A stretch of DNA of 64,000 nt from Pantoea vagans (GTDB lineage Bacteria > Pseudomonadota > Gammaproteobacteria > Enterobacterales > Enterobacteriaceae), in NCBI RefSeq assembly GCF_001506165.1, contig NZ_CP011427.1, positions 1,426,001 through 1,490,000 on the forward strand. Reading direction: 5' to 3'. The notes beneath the pieces were generated by a model. It did no database searches. It was not told the origin of the DNA and saw only the letters and a list, made by a program, of their open reading frames with translations. The stretch's first letter is position 1; each line of letters opens with the position of its first letter. The position numbers and the translations under genes were made by a program. Below, piece by piece: positions 1 through 8,966 of the stretch.

Positions 1-1628
1 CAGTAGAAAATCTGCGAGTTACCGCAGAGACCGACAAAGGTGAAGAGATTGATTTGGTCTCTGATATCCGTTTTACCGTGCAAAAAGGCGAAGTGCTGGC
101 GCTGATTGGTGAGTCAGGTTCCGGGAAAACCACCATCGCCATGGCCTTGATGGGCTATGCGCGCCATGGTTGCCGCATTGCTGACGGCAACATTCACATG
201 GCGGGCACCGATGTGCGCAGCTTGTCGCCCGGCCAGCTAAGGGAATTTCGTGGCAACAAGGTGGCTTATATCGCTCAGAGTGCGGCGGCTTCTTTCAACC
301 CCGGCATGCGTATTCTTGACCAGGTGATAGAGCCGGTGGTGATCCACGGCACCATGAAGCGCAAAGCGGCAAAAGAGAAGGCGATAGCGCTGTTTCGTGA
401 ACTGGCGTTACCCAATCCAGACACCATTGGCGATCGCTTCCCGCATCAGGTTTCAGGTGGGCAGTTACAACGCCTGATGACCGCGATGGCGCTGATTGGC
501 GATCCTGATGTGGTGATCCTCGACGAACCGACCACCGCACTGGATGTCACCACACAAGTTGAAGTGCTGAAAGCGTTTCGCCGCGTGGTGGCGCAGCGTG
601 GCGTGACGGCGATTTATGTCAGTCACGATTTGGCCGTGGTGGCGCAGATGGCCGACCGTATTCTGGTGCTGCTGCGCGGAAAAATGGCCGAATACGGCAC
701 CACCGAAACCTTGATTGGTGCACCGCAGGCAGAATACACCCAGCTGTTGATGGATGCGGCACGTCAGAAAGAGCGTGAAAGTAGCTGGACCTGTGCCGAA
801 GCGGATGTGCTGCCGCTGATGGAAGTGCGCGATCTCAGCGCGGGTTATGGCCCGCGTGACAAAGAGGGTAAGCCGAAAACGCTGATTCTCGAAGACATCA
901 ACCTGAAGCTGTGGAAAGGGCAGGCGATTGGCATTATCGGCGAATCGGGTTCGGGTAAAACCACGCTGGCACATGCGATTGCCGGACTGAATGCGCCGAG
1001 TCACGGTCACATTCTGTTTAATGGTCACTATATCAATGGCGACATGCACAAGCGTCCGGATAACGAGCTGCGGCGTATTCAGTATGTGTTCCAGATGGCC
1101 GATACCGCGTTGAACCCGGCGCACAGCGTTGAGCGTATCCTTTCACGCCCGCTGGCGCTGTTCCACGGCTTGAAAGGGGCCGATCTGCAGCGCCGCCTGC
1201 ATCAACTGCTGGATCTGGTCAAACTGCCGCGTACCGTTTTGTGGCGACGCCCGTGGGCGCTGTCAGGGGGGCAGAAGCAGCGTGTCAATCTGGCACGCGC
1301 GTTGGCGGCAGAGCCTGACTTAATTCTGTGTGATGAAGTGACCTCAGCGCTGGATACCGTGGTGGCAGCAGCGGTGCTGGATCTGATCAGTGAACTGCGC
1401 CGCGAATTGGGACTGTCGGTGCTGTTTATCAGCCACGATATGCACGCGGTACGCGCCGTATGTGACGATATCGTGGTGATGAAATCGGGCCGTATTGTCA
1501 CGCAAATCGCCCGCGCGGATTACGACAAGCCCACCAGTGAGCTCTATTTCGAACGTTTGAAACGGGCGGTGCCAGAGTTGCGTCAAGGCTGGCTGGATGA
1601 GCATGAAGAAGTGCTGAAGGCGGAGTAG
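1..1628 (+). CDS. Dipeptide/oligopeptide-type ABC transporter, fused double ATP-binding subunit (5' end outside window)
   Basis: The reading frame is open from the first bases, so the start lies upstream of the window; the TTG at 54 is internal. Two complete ATPase halves are visible. Each has a Walker A GESGSGKTT, and the signatures are SGGQLQR (first half) and SGGQKQR (second half), followed by Walker B VVILDEP and LILCDEV and the switch histidines of SHDLAVV and SHDMHAV. This DppD-DppF fusion architecture is known from GsiA-like importers and powers uptake of peptides or related compounds; the permeases and binding protein would be expected upstream. The second Walker B reads DEV rather than DEP, a mild deviation. 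The downstream amidohydrolase, oxidase and aminotransferase suggest an amino-acid derivative as cargo (inference). Fused family certain; substrate unknown. Confidence 0.93.
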   Translation, partial: VENLRVTAETDKGEEIDLVSDIRFTVQKGEVLALIGESGSGKTTIAMALMGYARHGCRIADGNIHMAGTDVRSLSPGQLREFRGNKVAYIAQSAAASFNPGMRILDQVIEPVVIHGTMKRKAAKEKAIALFRELALPNPDTIGDRFPHQVSGGQLQRLMTAMALIGDPDVVILDEPTTALDVTTQVEVLKAFRRVVAQRGVTAIYVSHDLAVVAQMADRILVLLRGKMAEYGTTETLIGAPQAEYTQLLMDAARQKERESSWTCAEADVLPLMEVRDLSAGYGPRDKEGKPKTLILEDINLKLWKGQAIGIIGESGSGKTTLAHAIAGLNAPSHGHILFNGHYINGDMHKRPDNELRRIQYVFQMADTALNPAHSVERILSRPLALFHGLKGADLQRRLHQLLDLVKLPRTVLWRRPWALSGGQKQRVNLARALAAEPDLILCDEVTSALDTVVAAAVLDLISELRRELGLSVLFISHDMHAVRAVCDDIVVMKSGRIVTQIARADYDKPTSELYFERLKRAVPELRQGWLDEHEEVLKAE

Positions 1629-1656
1629 GTGCGCCAGCACCGGCATCTGCTTAACC

Positions 1657-1810
1657 CGTGCGCAAAATGCGCACCCTACGATCTTATGTCGGGTCGCCAT
1701 GAATGTGCACCCGAAATACCGTAGGGTCGCCATAAATGGGCACCATTAATACTGTAGGGTCGCCATGAATGTGCACCCCTAATACCGTAGGGTCGCCATT
1801 TATGGCGACC
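1657..1810. repeat. Palindromic intergenic repeat with a four-copy 33-bp tandem array
   Basis: A GTGCGCAAAATGCGCAC palindrome near 1657-1676 ends in CCCTAC. It is followed by four head-to-tail units starting at 1688, 1721, 1754 and 1787, exactly 33 bp apart. Each begins GTAGGGTCGCCAT (GTCGGG in the first). The last unit closes as a palindrome, CGCCATTTATGGCG. The units match the composite palindromes at 21108, 26256 and 53345 of this window. There are no unique spacers and no coding potential. It fills the gap between the ABC ATPase gene and the FAD oxidoreductase. Confidence 0.85.
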
Positions 1811-1840
1811 GTCTCTAAAAGATAATGAGGTCGTTACCCT

Positions 1841-3172
1841 ATGCCTGCACCGATTCGTTATGTACAGGACAGTGCAAATTTCCCGGAATCCGCCGATGTG
1901 GTGGTGATCGGTGCCGGTATTGCCGGTTCAGCCGCCACCTGGGAGCTGGCGAAACAGGGACTCAAGGTGGTGTTGATCGAAAAAGGCTTAGTCGGTGCAG
2001 AACAGTCGAGCCGCAACTGGGGCTGGTGCCGACAGCAAAACCGTGATGAGCGCGAACTCCCGCTGATCATCTATGCCCTGCAGCGCTGGGGTGAGCTGGC
2101 TGCCGAAACCGGTGAGGAGCTGGGTTTTCGTCGCAGTGGGCTGGTGTACGCCACGCGTGTTGAATCAGATATTGCCGCCTGGGATAAGTGGAACCAGATG
2201 GCGAAAAACTACGGCGTAAAAAGCGACATTCTTACCGCCGCGCAGGCCAAAGCCATGACGCCGGGCAGCACTACCGCGTGGCTCGGTGGCGTTTCATCGC
2301 CCACCGATGGCCACGCTGAGCCGCGTCTGGCCGCTCCGGGATTGGTCATCGGCGCACAGCGTCTCGGTGCCTTGGTGTTTCAGCAGTGTGCAGTACGTGG
2401 GCTGGATATTGCGGCGGGTGCGGTCAGCGGCGTCTGGACTGAGCGCGGCCTGATTAAAACCACGCGCGTGATTTGCGCAGCAGGGGCATGGACCTCGATG
2501 TTCTGCCGTCGCCATGGTATCGACCTGCCGCTCGGTAACGTAATCGGTACGGCGTTTCGCACGCAGCCGATCGACCAAGCGATCGGTATGCCGCTCTATA
2601 CCCCCGGTTTTGCCTGTCGTCCGCAGATGGATGGCAGTTACACGGTGGCGGTTTCCGGACGAGGTCGTCTGGAGCCGGGTGCCCAGGGTATTCGCTACGC
2701 GCGTCAGTTCTATCCCACCTTTAAGAGTCGGCGTAAGAACCTTAAAGTGAACCTCGGCTTCAAACCCTTTTTCACCGGACCAGAAGCGTTGGGAGGATGG
2801 GCATTCGACCGTGAATCGCCGTTTGAGCGCATGCGCATTCTCGATCCTGCAGCGGATGCCAGCATCGTGCAGGAAGGGTTAGCCGCGATGCGTAAAGAGT
2901 ATCCGGCTCTCGCCAACCTTAAACTGGCGCAGGCGTGGGGCGGCATGATTGACAGCACTCCAGACGCTATCCCCGTGATCTCCACGGTGGCCAAATTACC
3001 GGGGCTGGTGCTGTCCGCTGGCTACAGTGCGCATGGCTTTGGTATCGGACCTGGGGCAGGTCGGTTGGCGGCCGATCTCGCGACCCACAACACACCGGTG
3101 GTCGATCCGACCCCGTATCGTTATTCCCGCCTGGTGGACGGCAGCGGCCTTGATGCGCCAGGCATGATGTAA
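1841..3172 (+). CDS. FAD-dependent amine/D-amino-acid oxidoreductase (DAO/DadA family)
   Basis: 443 aa. The N-terminus carries the dinucleotide-binding motif GAGIAGSAATWELAKQG (about residues 24-40), followed by a conserved SSRNWGWCRQQ segment. Near the C-terminus YSAHGFGIGPGAGRLAADL is the second FAD contact of the DAO fold. Members oxidise amines or D-/N-substituted amino acids to imino acids, passing electrons to oxygen or a quinone. There is no signal peptide, so it is cytosolic. The start follows an AATGAGG site at about 1825-1831. It is the first complete enzyme of a tight + strand run with a GNAT gene 10 bp downstream, so co-transcription is likely. Substrate not deducible; sarcosine, D-amino acid or opine-like amines are all possible. 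Confidence 0.87.
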   Translation: MPAPIRYVQDSANFPESADVVVIGAGIAGSAATWELAKQGLKVVLIEKGLVGAEQSSRNWGWCRQQNRDERELPLIIYALQRWGELAAETGEELGFRRSGLVYATRVESDIAAWDKWNQMAKNYGVKSDILTAAQAKAMTPGSTTAWLGGVSSPTDGHAEPRLAAPGLVIGAQRLGALVFQQCAVRGLDIAAGAVSGVWTERGLIKTTRVICAAGAWTSMFCRRHGIDLPLGNVIGTAFRTQPIDQAIGMPLYTPGFACRPQMDGSYTVAVSGRGRLEPGAQGIRYARQFYPTFKSRRKNLKVNLGFKPFFTGPEALGGWAFDRESPFERMRILDPAADASIVQEGLAAMRKEYPALANLKLAQAWGGMIDSTPDAIPVISTVAKLPGLVLSAGYSAHGFGIGPGAGRLAADLATHNTPVVDPTPYRYSRLVDGSGLDAPGMM

Positions 3173-3182
3173 GGAGCAGAAC

Positions 3183-4031
3183 ATGAGCATCAGATTACGT
3201 GCCATGACGCAGGACGATATTGAACATGGCTATGCCATCACACAGCAATTGAAGTGGCCGCATCGCCGCGAAGACTGGCAGCAGGCGCTGGCATTAGGTG
3301 AAGGCGTGGTTGCCGAAGAACAGGGTAAATTTGTCGGTAGTGCCTTTGGCTGGCGCTGGGGCGATAGCGCCGCCACCATTGGTCTGGTGGTGGTGAACCC
3401 TGACTGCCAGGGGCGCGGTATCGGTAAGCAACTGATGCTGGCAGTGATGGAGAAATTCCCGGATTGCTGCATTCGCCTGCACGCGACTGAAATGGGTCAG
3501 GGACTGTATGAAAAGCTCGGTTTTGTGGTTACCGGTGCTATTCAGCAGCACCAGACGCGCGAACTGGCGGCTGAGCCGGCCGTCAACCTGCCGACCGGCC
3601 TCACGCTGCGCAACGTGCAAGTGGGGGATGCGGAAGGGCTGACTGAACTGGACCATCAGGCACACGGGATGTGGCGAGCGCGGTTGATCAATACCTTGAT
3701 CGCCGAGCACCAGACGGTGTTACTGCAGGATGCGCAACAGCGGATACATGGCTTTGCCAGCCTGCGCCGTTTTGGTCATGGCTGGGCGATTGGTCCGGTG
3801 ATTGCACTGAATGTGGACGTCGCACAGGCGCTGGTGTCCGCCCTGATGCAGGGCTTACGCGGCGAGTTTGTTCGGATCGATACCGACAGTGCGTTGCCGC
3901 TGGCGAGCTGGCTGGAAAGTATTGGGTTGGTCAAAGTGGATGCACCTACCACCATGTATCGGGGAATGCCGTGGTCACCGCAGGCCGGTGAGATGCAGGC
4001 GTTTGGGTTGATGACCCAGGCGATGGCCTGA
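3183..4031 (+). CDS. Tandem GNAT-family N-acetyltransferase
   Basis: 282 aa, about twice the length of a single GNAT domain. The N-terminal half has the acetyl-CoA loop in VVVNPDCQGRGIGKQLM (about residues 80-96; Q/R-x-x-G-x-G/A form). The C-terminal half (from about residue 140, LTLRNVQVGDAEGL) has the fold's N-terminal pattern but a less obvious CoA loop, so it may be a degenerate or substrate-binding repeat. GNATs move an acetyl group from acetyl-CoA to an amine. The start is preceded by AAGGAGCAG. The stop overlaps the next start by one base (TGATG), implying translational coupling with the 2-hydroxyacid dehydrogenase. Position in the block suggests acetylation of an amino-acid-like intermediate or detoxification of the transported compound (inference). 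Confidence 0.82.
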   Translation: MSIRLRAMTQDDIEHGYAITQQLKWPHRREDWQQALALGEGVVAEEQGKFVGSAFGWRWGDSAATIGLVVVNPDCQGRGIGKQLMLAVMEKFPDCCIRLHATEMGQGLYEKLGFVVTGAIQQHQTRELAAEPAVNLPTGLTLRNVQVGDAEGLTELDHQAHGMWRARLINTLIAEHQTVLLQDAQQRIHGFASLRRFGHGWAIGPVIALNVDVAQALVSALMQGLRGEFVRIDTDSALPLASWLESIGLVKVDAPTTMYRGMPWSPQAGEMQAFGLMTQAMA

Positions 4032-4957
4032 TGCATATCGTCTATAAATCCGAAGCGACACGCGGCGCACACTGGCAGCGTTGGCTGGCCAAATATGCAC
4101 CGGATGTGCAGATGCATATCTGGCCGGATGTGGGTGACGCAGAGCAGGTTGAACTGCTGGTTGCCTGGCAGCCGCCCGAAGATGTGATGGCAACCTTCCC
4201 GAATCTGAAAGCACTGCTGTCCGTAGGTGCGGGCGCAGATCAGTTCGATCTCAGCCAGCTTCCCGCTGAGTTACCGGTGGTGCGCATGATCGAACCGGGA
4301 CTGACGCAAGGCATGGTGGAGTACGTCACCTTTGCTGTGCTGGGGCTGCATCGTGATATGCCGCGCTATTTCCAGCAGCAGCGTGCTGCGCAGTGGCAAA
4401 CCCATCCGATTCGTACCGCAAATCAACGGCGGGTAGGGGTGATGGGCTTAGGGGAACTCGGCCAGGCATCCTTACAGCAGTTGGTTTCTTTAGGCTTTGA
4501 CTGCGCCGGCTGGAGCCGCACGCCGCGTGACATCGCGGGGGTTCGCTGCTGGCATGGTGCAAATCAATTGGGCGAGTTTCTCGCCCACAGCGATATTCTG
4601 GTGTGCCTGCTGCCGCTCACGGAGTCCACGCGCGGTTTACTCAATGCTGAACTGTTTGCGCAGTTACCCAAAGGGGCGGCACTGGTGCAGGTGGGGCGTG
4701 GCCCGCAACTGGTTGATGACCATCTCCTCACGGCGCTGGACAGCGGGCAGCTGAGTGCGGCGGTGATCGATGTCACCGACCCCGAACCTTTACCGCCGGA
4801 ACACCCATTCTGGCAGCATCCTGCCATCTGGCTGACACCGCACATTGCCAGCCAGACGCAAATCGATAGTGCAGTGGCGGCACTGCTGGATAATCTGCGC
4901 CGCTATCAACGCGGCGAACCGATGGTCGGCCTTATCGATCGCAAACGGGGATATTAA
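4031..4957 (+). CDS. GhrA-like D-2-hydroxyacid dehydrogenase (glyoxylate/hydroxypyruvate reductase A type)
   Basis: 308 aa, close to the roughly 312 aa of GhrA. The Rossmann motif is GVMGLGELGQASLQQL (about residues 137-152). The catalytic Arg region is LVQVGRGPQLVDD, the Glu lies in DPEPLPPEHPFW and the His in LTPHIASQT. GhrA reduces glyoxylate and hydroxypyruvate with NADPH in the cytosol. The N-terminal half also resembles GhrA (SVGAGADQFD). It is translationally coupled to the upstream GNAT and sits one base before the M20 amidohydrolase start. The context hints that it reduces a 2-oxo acid released by the oxidase or aminotransferase of the block. It is probably a paralogue of the housekeeping ghrA, so no symbol is given. 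Confidence 0.87.
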   Translation: MHIVYKSEATRGAHWQRWLAKYAPDVQMHIWPDVGDAEQVELLVAWQPPEDVMATFPNLKALLSVGAGADQFDLSQLPAELPVVRMIEPGLTQGMVEYVTFAVLGLHRDMPRYFQQQRAAQWQTHPIRTANQRRVGVMGLGELGQASLQQLVSLGFDCAGWSRTPRDIAGVRCWHGANQLGEFLAHSDILVCLLPLTESTRGLLNAELFAQLPKGAALVQVGRGPQLVDDHLLTALDSGQLSAAVIDVTDPEPLPPEHPFWQHPAIWLTPHIASQTQIDSAVAALLDNLRRYQRGEPMVGLIDRKRGY

Positions 4958-4958
4958 G

Positions 4959-6098
4959 ATGCAGCTGGAACAGTTAGTCGCTCTGCGACGGGATTTGCAC
5001 GCCCATCCCGAGCTGGGATATCAGGAAACACGCACCAGCAACCTCGTAGCGCAATGGCTCGAGGAGCACGGCATTGAGGTGCAGCGCGGTCTGGGCAAAA
5101 CCGGTGTAGTCGGTGTGCTCAAGCGCGGTACGAGTTCGCGCATGATCGGTCTGCGTGCCGATATGGATGCACTGCCGATGCAGGATAACGGCACCCAAGC
5201 CTGGAAAAGTGTGCATGCCAATGTCTGCCACGCCTGTGGCCATGACGGTCATACCGTGATGTTGCTGGGTGCGGCGATCCAGCTGGCACAGCAGGGGGAT
5301 TTTGACGGCACGCTGGTGTTTATTTTCCAGCCCGCCGAAGAGGGTTTAGCGGGCGCGAAGGCGATGATCGACGATGGCCTGTTCCAGCAGTTTCCCTGTG
5401 ATGCGGTGTTTGCCCTGCACAACTGGCCAGAATTGCCGCTGGGCGAGATACAGACGCGACCAGGTGCGATCATGGCGGCGGCCGACCGTTTCGATATCAC
5501 CGTTAAAGGGGGTGGCGGACATGCCGCGCAGCCGCACCTGACGCGCGACACCCTGCTGGCCACCAGTGAACTGGTGGTGCAACTCAACACACTGGTGGCA
5601 CGCGCACTAGATCCTTGCGAACCGGGCCTGTTGACCGTCACGCGCATGCAGGGCGGTTTCTCACACAACATGATTCCCGCGGAAGCCAGCATCACCGGCA
5701 CGGTCAGAACCTTTAGCCCTGCCGCGCAGGACATCATTGAAACGCGCCTGCGTGAGATGGCGCAGCATGTCACGGCGGCACACGGCTTACAGGCGGAGGT
5801 GAGCTATCTGCGCTATTACCCGGCCACCGTGAATAACAGTGATGTGGCACAGCTGGCTCTGGAGGCACTGGACGCAGCCGGTATGCCCGCACAGCAGGCA
5901 AAACAACCGGCTCTCACTTCGGAAGATTTTGCCTTTATGTTGCAGGCCAGGCCCGGTGCTTACCTGTGGTTAGGGTCGGCACCCAGCCAGCCTTTGCACC
6001 ACTCCTCTTACGACTTTAACGATGCAGTAATCCCGCACGGTATTCAGGCACTGACGGCGATTGCCCGCCATGCGCTGCGTGCAGAATTTCCCGGCTGA
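4959..6098 (+). CDS. M20 family metallo-amidohydrolase (HipO/ILR1-like aminoacylase)
   Basis: 379 aa from the ATG immediately after the ghrA-like stop (TAAG-ATG); longer in-frame starts would run into that gene. Family landmarks: RADMDALPMQ (metal/catalytic Asp), CHACGHDGHTVML (metal ligands), QPAEEG (catalytic Glu pair) and a dimerisation domain starting near KGGGGHAAQPH. The family removes the acyl group from N-acyl amino acids such as hippurate, N-acetyl amino acids or indoleacetyl-amino acids, using two divalent metals. There is no signal peptide, so the substrate must be imported, which fits the upstream ABC ATPase. Start overlaps and spacing place it in the same operon. The acyl group and amino acid are unknown. 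Confidence 0.88.
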   Translation: MQLEQLVALRRDLHAHPELGYQETRTSNLVAQWLEEHGIEVQRGLGKTGVVGVLKRGTSSRMIGLRADMDALPMQDNGTQAWKSVHANVCHACGHDGHTVMLLGAAIQLAQQGDFDGTLVFIFQPAEEGLAGAKAMIDDGLFQQFPCDAVFALHNWPELPLGEIQTRPGAIMAAADRFDITVKGGGGHAAQPHLTRDTLLATSELVVQLNTLVARALDPCEPGLLTVTRMQGGFSHNMIPAEASITGTVRTFSPAAQDIIETRLREMAQHVTAAHGLQAEVSYLRYYPATVNNSDVAQLALEALDAAGMPAQQAKQPALTSEDFAFMLQARPGAYLWLGSAPSQPLHHSSYDFNDAVIPHGIQALTAIARHALRAEFPG

Positions 6099-6213
6099 TT
6101 GACAGAAGATTTTGACAGGAAATGCCGCTGCAGTAGTGATTACAGCAGCGTGAGAAACCAACGGGTTGCGATACTTGAGCCAACCGAACGTTATGTGGAT
6201 GAGGGTTTTGAGA

Positions 6214-7530
6214 ATGCAGAATGTCATGGCGGAGCAGCAAACGTATACCGATAACGGCTTGTTACTGGATGCACGTGAGCAGAATGTGCCACGTGGTGTG
6301 GTCACCGCGCATCCGTTGGTGATTGAGCGGGCGAAAGGCAGCGAAGTGTGGGATGTCGAGGGCAATCGCTATCTCGATTTTGTCGGCGGTATTGGTGTGC
6401 TCAACGTAGGGCATAACCATCCGGCAGTGGTTAATGCGGTGACGAAACAGCTCGGTCTGGTGTCGCACGCCTGTTTCCAGGTGGTGGCTTACCCAGGTTA
6501 CATTGAGCTGGCGCAGCGCTTGAATGCATTAGTGGGCAACGGTGAAGCTTATAAAAGCGTGTTCTTTACCAGCGGTGCGGAAGCGGTAGAAAATGCCGTG
6601 AAGATCGCCCGCGCACACACCAACCGCAGCGGTGTGATAGCGTTTGACGGCGCATTTCACGGTCGTACGCTGCTGGGCTGCACCCTGACGGGCATGAGCC
6701 AGCCTTACAAACAGAACTTCGGACCTTTCGCGTCAGAAGTCTACCGCTTGCCCTATCCGAATGCTTTCCATGGTGTCAGTGATGATGACTGCCTGAAGGC
6801 ACTGGATCAGCTGTTTGCGGTACAGATCATGCCGGAACGCGTGGCCGCCATTATTATCGAGCCGGTGCAGGGTGACGGCGGATTCCTGCCTGCGGGCGCT
6901 AACTTTATGCAGGCGCTGCGTCGTATCACGGAAAAACACGGCATCGTGTTGATTCTTGATGAGGTGCAAACTGGATTTGGACGCACCGGCACCATGTTTG
7001 CCTTCCAGCAGCTTGGCATCACGCCGGATCTGGTGACGGTGGCGAAAAGTCTCGGGGGTGGTTTGCCGATTTCAGGTGTGGTGGGTAAGGCCGCGATCAT
7101 GGATGCGCCGTTACCGGGAGGCCTTGGCGGCACTTACGGCGGAAACGCGCTGGGTTGTGCGGCGGCACTGGCGGTGCTGGATCTGCTGGAGCACGACAAT
7201 CTGCTGGCCCGCAGTCATCAGCTGGGTGAACAACTCAATGCGCGTCTGCAGCAGTTGGCGGAAAAATATGCCTGCATTGGTGAAGTGCGCGGCGTGGGCT
7301 TTATGCAGGCGGTGGAGATCATCGACTTCGAAACCAAACGCCCTGATGCGGCGATGACGCAAAAAATCCTCGATTGCGCCTGCCAGGAGGGACTGCTGCT
7401 GATTAAGTGCGGACTGCATCGCAACGTCGTACGCTTCCTTGCACCACTGGTAACCACAGATTCACAACTGGAAGAAGCGCTGCATATTTTTGATATTGCA
7501 TTGGCGCGTGCCAGCGGTCGTCTCGGATAA
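6214..7530 (+). CDS. Class III PLP aminotransferase (GabT/PuuE-like)
   Basis: 438 aa from the ATG at 6214, which has GAGGG (6201-6205) 8 bases upstream; an earlier ATG at 6166 lacks such a site. Motifs: the PLP-phosphate loop SGAEAVENAVKIAR, the ring Asp in LILDEVQTGFGRTG, the Schiff-base Lys in LVTVAKSLGGG, and GTYGGNALGCAAALAVLD. These are typical of 4-aminobutyrate and other omega-amino-acid transaminases, which transfer the amino group to 2-oxoglutarate. A 115-bp gap separates it from the amidohydrolase. The adjacent Lrp-type regulator may control it. GABA, beta-alanine or ornithine-like substrates are possible; family certain, substrate not. Confidence 0.88.
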   Translation: MQNVMAEQQTYTDNGLLLDAREQNVPRGVVTAHPLVIERAKGSEVWDVEGNRYLDFVGGIGVLNVGHNHPAVVNAVTKQLGLVSHACFQVVAYPGYIELAQRLNALVGNGEAYKSVFFTSGAEAVENAVKIARAHTNRSGVIAFDGAFHGRTLLGCTLTGMSQPYKQNFGPFASEVYRLPYPNAFHGVSDDDCLKALDQLFAVQIMPERVAAIIIEPVQGDGGFLPAGANFMQALRRITEKHGIVLILDEVQTGFGRTGTMFAFQQLGITPDLVTVAKSLGGGLPISGVVGKAAIMDAPLPGGLGGTYGGNALGCAAALAVLDLLEHDNLLARSHQLGEQLNARLQQLAEKYACIGEVRGVGFMQAVEIIDFETKRPDAAMTQKILDCACQEGLLLIKCGLHRNVVRFLAPLVTTDSQLEEALHIFDIALARASGRLG

Positions 7531-7671
7531 ATCCCGCTTCCTCATTGATATCTCTGGAATTATTTACTGGACCAAAATAAAACGTGGTGCGCGCAGACGC
7601 TAGCGCCGCCACGTCAAAGCGTGTTATACCATCGTAACAACCTGCGCGATTGGTCAACAATGAGGGGTGCT

Positions 7672-8184
7672 ATGAACGGCTTAATGAAACTCGACCGCAT
7701 CGACATCAATATTCTGGTGCAACTACAAAAAGATGGCCGTATCAGCAACGTCAATCTCGCCGACGCCGTAGGTCTTTCGCCCAGCCCCTGCTTGCAACGG
7801 GTGAAACGCCTTGAGCAGGCGGGTTTTATCACCGGCTATGAAGCCCACATCAATCTGACCAAAATCACCGATTCCGTAACAGTTTTCACCGAAGTGACGC
7901 TTTCGGGCCATCGCCGCGAAGACTTTATGAAATTCGAAAATGCCGTGCGCGATGTGGATGAGCTGATGGAGTGCCATTTAATTACCGGCGGTTATGACTA
8001 TTTGCTGCGTTTTATTACCCGCAGTATTGAGCATTACCAGGAAGTGATTGAAAAGATGCTGGACGCGCAAATCGGCATCGATAAGTACTTCAGTTATATT
8101 GTGATTAAGTCACCGATTATGAAAAGCAGCGTGCCGTTGCGCTCGTTGATTTCCAAGCATAATCCAGTTGATTTTGGTGTGTAA
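7672..8184 (+). CDS. Lrp/AsnC family transcriptional regulator
   Basis: 170 aa from the ATG at 7672 (TGAGGGG 8 bases upstream). The N-terminal AsnC helix-turn-helix is LDRIDINILVQLQKDGRISNVNLADAVGLSPSPCLQRVKRLEQAG. The C-terminal RAM effector domain is recognised in VTLSGHRREDFMKFENAV, HLITGGYDYLLRF and the final YIVIKSPIMKSS. Members bind amino acids and regulate nearby metabolism genes, often their neighbours. It follows the aminotransferase in the same direction after a 141-bp gap, so it may have its own promoter. The likely role is local control of the amino-acid-derivative block (inference). Confidence 0.9.
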   Translation: MNGLMKLDRIDINILVQLQKDGRISNVNLADAVGLSPSPCLQRVKRLEQAGFITGYEAHINLTKITDSVTVFTEVTLSGHRREDFMKFENAVRDVDELMECHLITGGYDYLLRFITRSIEHYQEVIEKMLDAQIGIDKYFSYIVIKSPIMKSSVPLRSLISKHNPVDFGV

Positions 8185-8200
8185 TCTGCCCTCATCCTGA

Positions 8201-8360
8201 CCTTCTCCCGCCAGCGGGAGAAGGGACCGCGTGTGCCCCTTACAGCTTTGGGCTCTGACCTTATCAATTGCGCCGATCTGCTCCCCATTGGGCTCTGGTC
8301 CTAACATTCGCACCGATCGGCTCCCTCGCCCGTTTACGGGAGAGGGCTGGGGTGAGGGAA
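8201..8360. repeat. Hairpin pair flanking a 40-bp-period direct repeat
   Basis: The 317-bp gap after the Lrp gene contains no credible gene. It has a perfect 11-bp stem CCTTCTCCCGC/GCGGGAGAAGG (8201-8224), possibly the Lrp terminator. Next come two 36-bp direct copies starting at 8250 and 8290 (GGGCTCTG...CTCCC, 28 of 36 identical). A second hairpin CCCTCGCCCG-TTTA-CGGGAGAGGG (8324-8347) is followed by GGCTGGGGTGAGGG. The last arm resembles a common enterobacterial intergenic palindrome. Confidence 0.75.
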
Positions 8361-8501
8361 ATCGCGCGCACCGAATCCCACAGCATAAAATTTCTTCCCT
8401 GCCGTAAATTCCCTTTATCTTTACTGTTCAGGCCATGGCTTCAATCACGCCGTGTTCCTGTGCCCCCGTACACTTAATTTATCCCTTTACAAGGAGTTGC
8501 C

Positions 8502-8948
8502 ATGACCGCATTAACCCTTGCCGATCACAGCTGGCAGCGCGATGACTTCACTGTCTCCACCGAACGTCAGCGTCTGGACATGGACTACATCCACCAACAG
8601 CTGGTGGAAAAGTCGTACTGGGCCAAAGACCAGCCACGAGCCAAAACCGAACGCGCTTTTGCCGGCTCACTGCCGTTTGGTGTCTATCACCAACAACAGC
8701 AAATTGGCTTCGCGCGCCTGGTGACGGATTACACCCGCTTCGGCTGGCTGTGCGATGTGATGATTGACGAAAACTGGCGAGGTCATGGATTGGGAAGCTG
8801 GCTGGCGACCTGCGTGCGTGCGCACCCGGAACTCGCCACCGTACACCGCTGGATGCTCTCCACTAATGATGCCCATCAGCTGTATCAACGTCTTGGCTGG
8901 CGTGTGGTGCAGGACCCACAAAAACTGATGGAATTTCCTCTCTCCTGA
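8502..8948 (+). CDS. Single-domain GNAT acetyltransferase
   Basis: 148 aa, normal for a one-domain GNAT. GFARLVTDYTRFGWLCDVMIDENWRGHGLGSWL carries the beta4 strand and the acetyl-CoA loop W-R-G-H-G-L-G (about residues 86-100). The closing NDAHQLYQRLGWR is the usual C-terminal turn. The start has AAGGAG 7 bases upstream. It is 18 bp before hyuA-like, so it may be the first gene of a GNAT-hyuA-hyuB operon. Substrate unknown; small-molecule amine acetylation is the family default. It is not related closely to the tandem GNAT at 3183. Confidence 0.85.
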   Translation: MTALTLADHSWQRDDFTVSTERQRLDMDYIHQQLVEKSYWAKDQPRAKTERAFAGSLPFGVYHQQQQIGFARLVTDYTRFGWLCDVMIDENWRGHGLGSWLATCVRAHPELATVHRWMLSTNDAHQLYQRLGWRVVQDPQKLMEFPLS

Positions 8949-8966
8949 TAACGGAGCTTTCTCACC

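Noticed and set aside
465..1124. 219-aa open frame on the - strand
   Set aside because: Antisense to the conserved second-domain region of the ABC ATPase gene; no family resemblance.
1688..1810. Regularly spaced repeats that might be taken for a small CRISPR array
   Set aside because: Units are contiguous with no unique spacers, and no cas gene is present.
8268..8477. 69-aa + strand frame containing SLARLRERAGVRE
   Set aside because: This is the translation of the intergenic hairpin repeat, a frequent false gene call.
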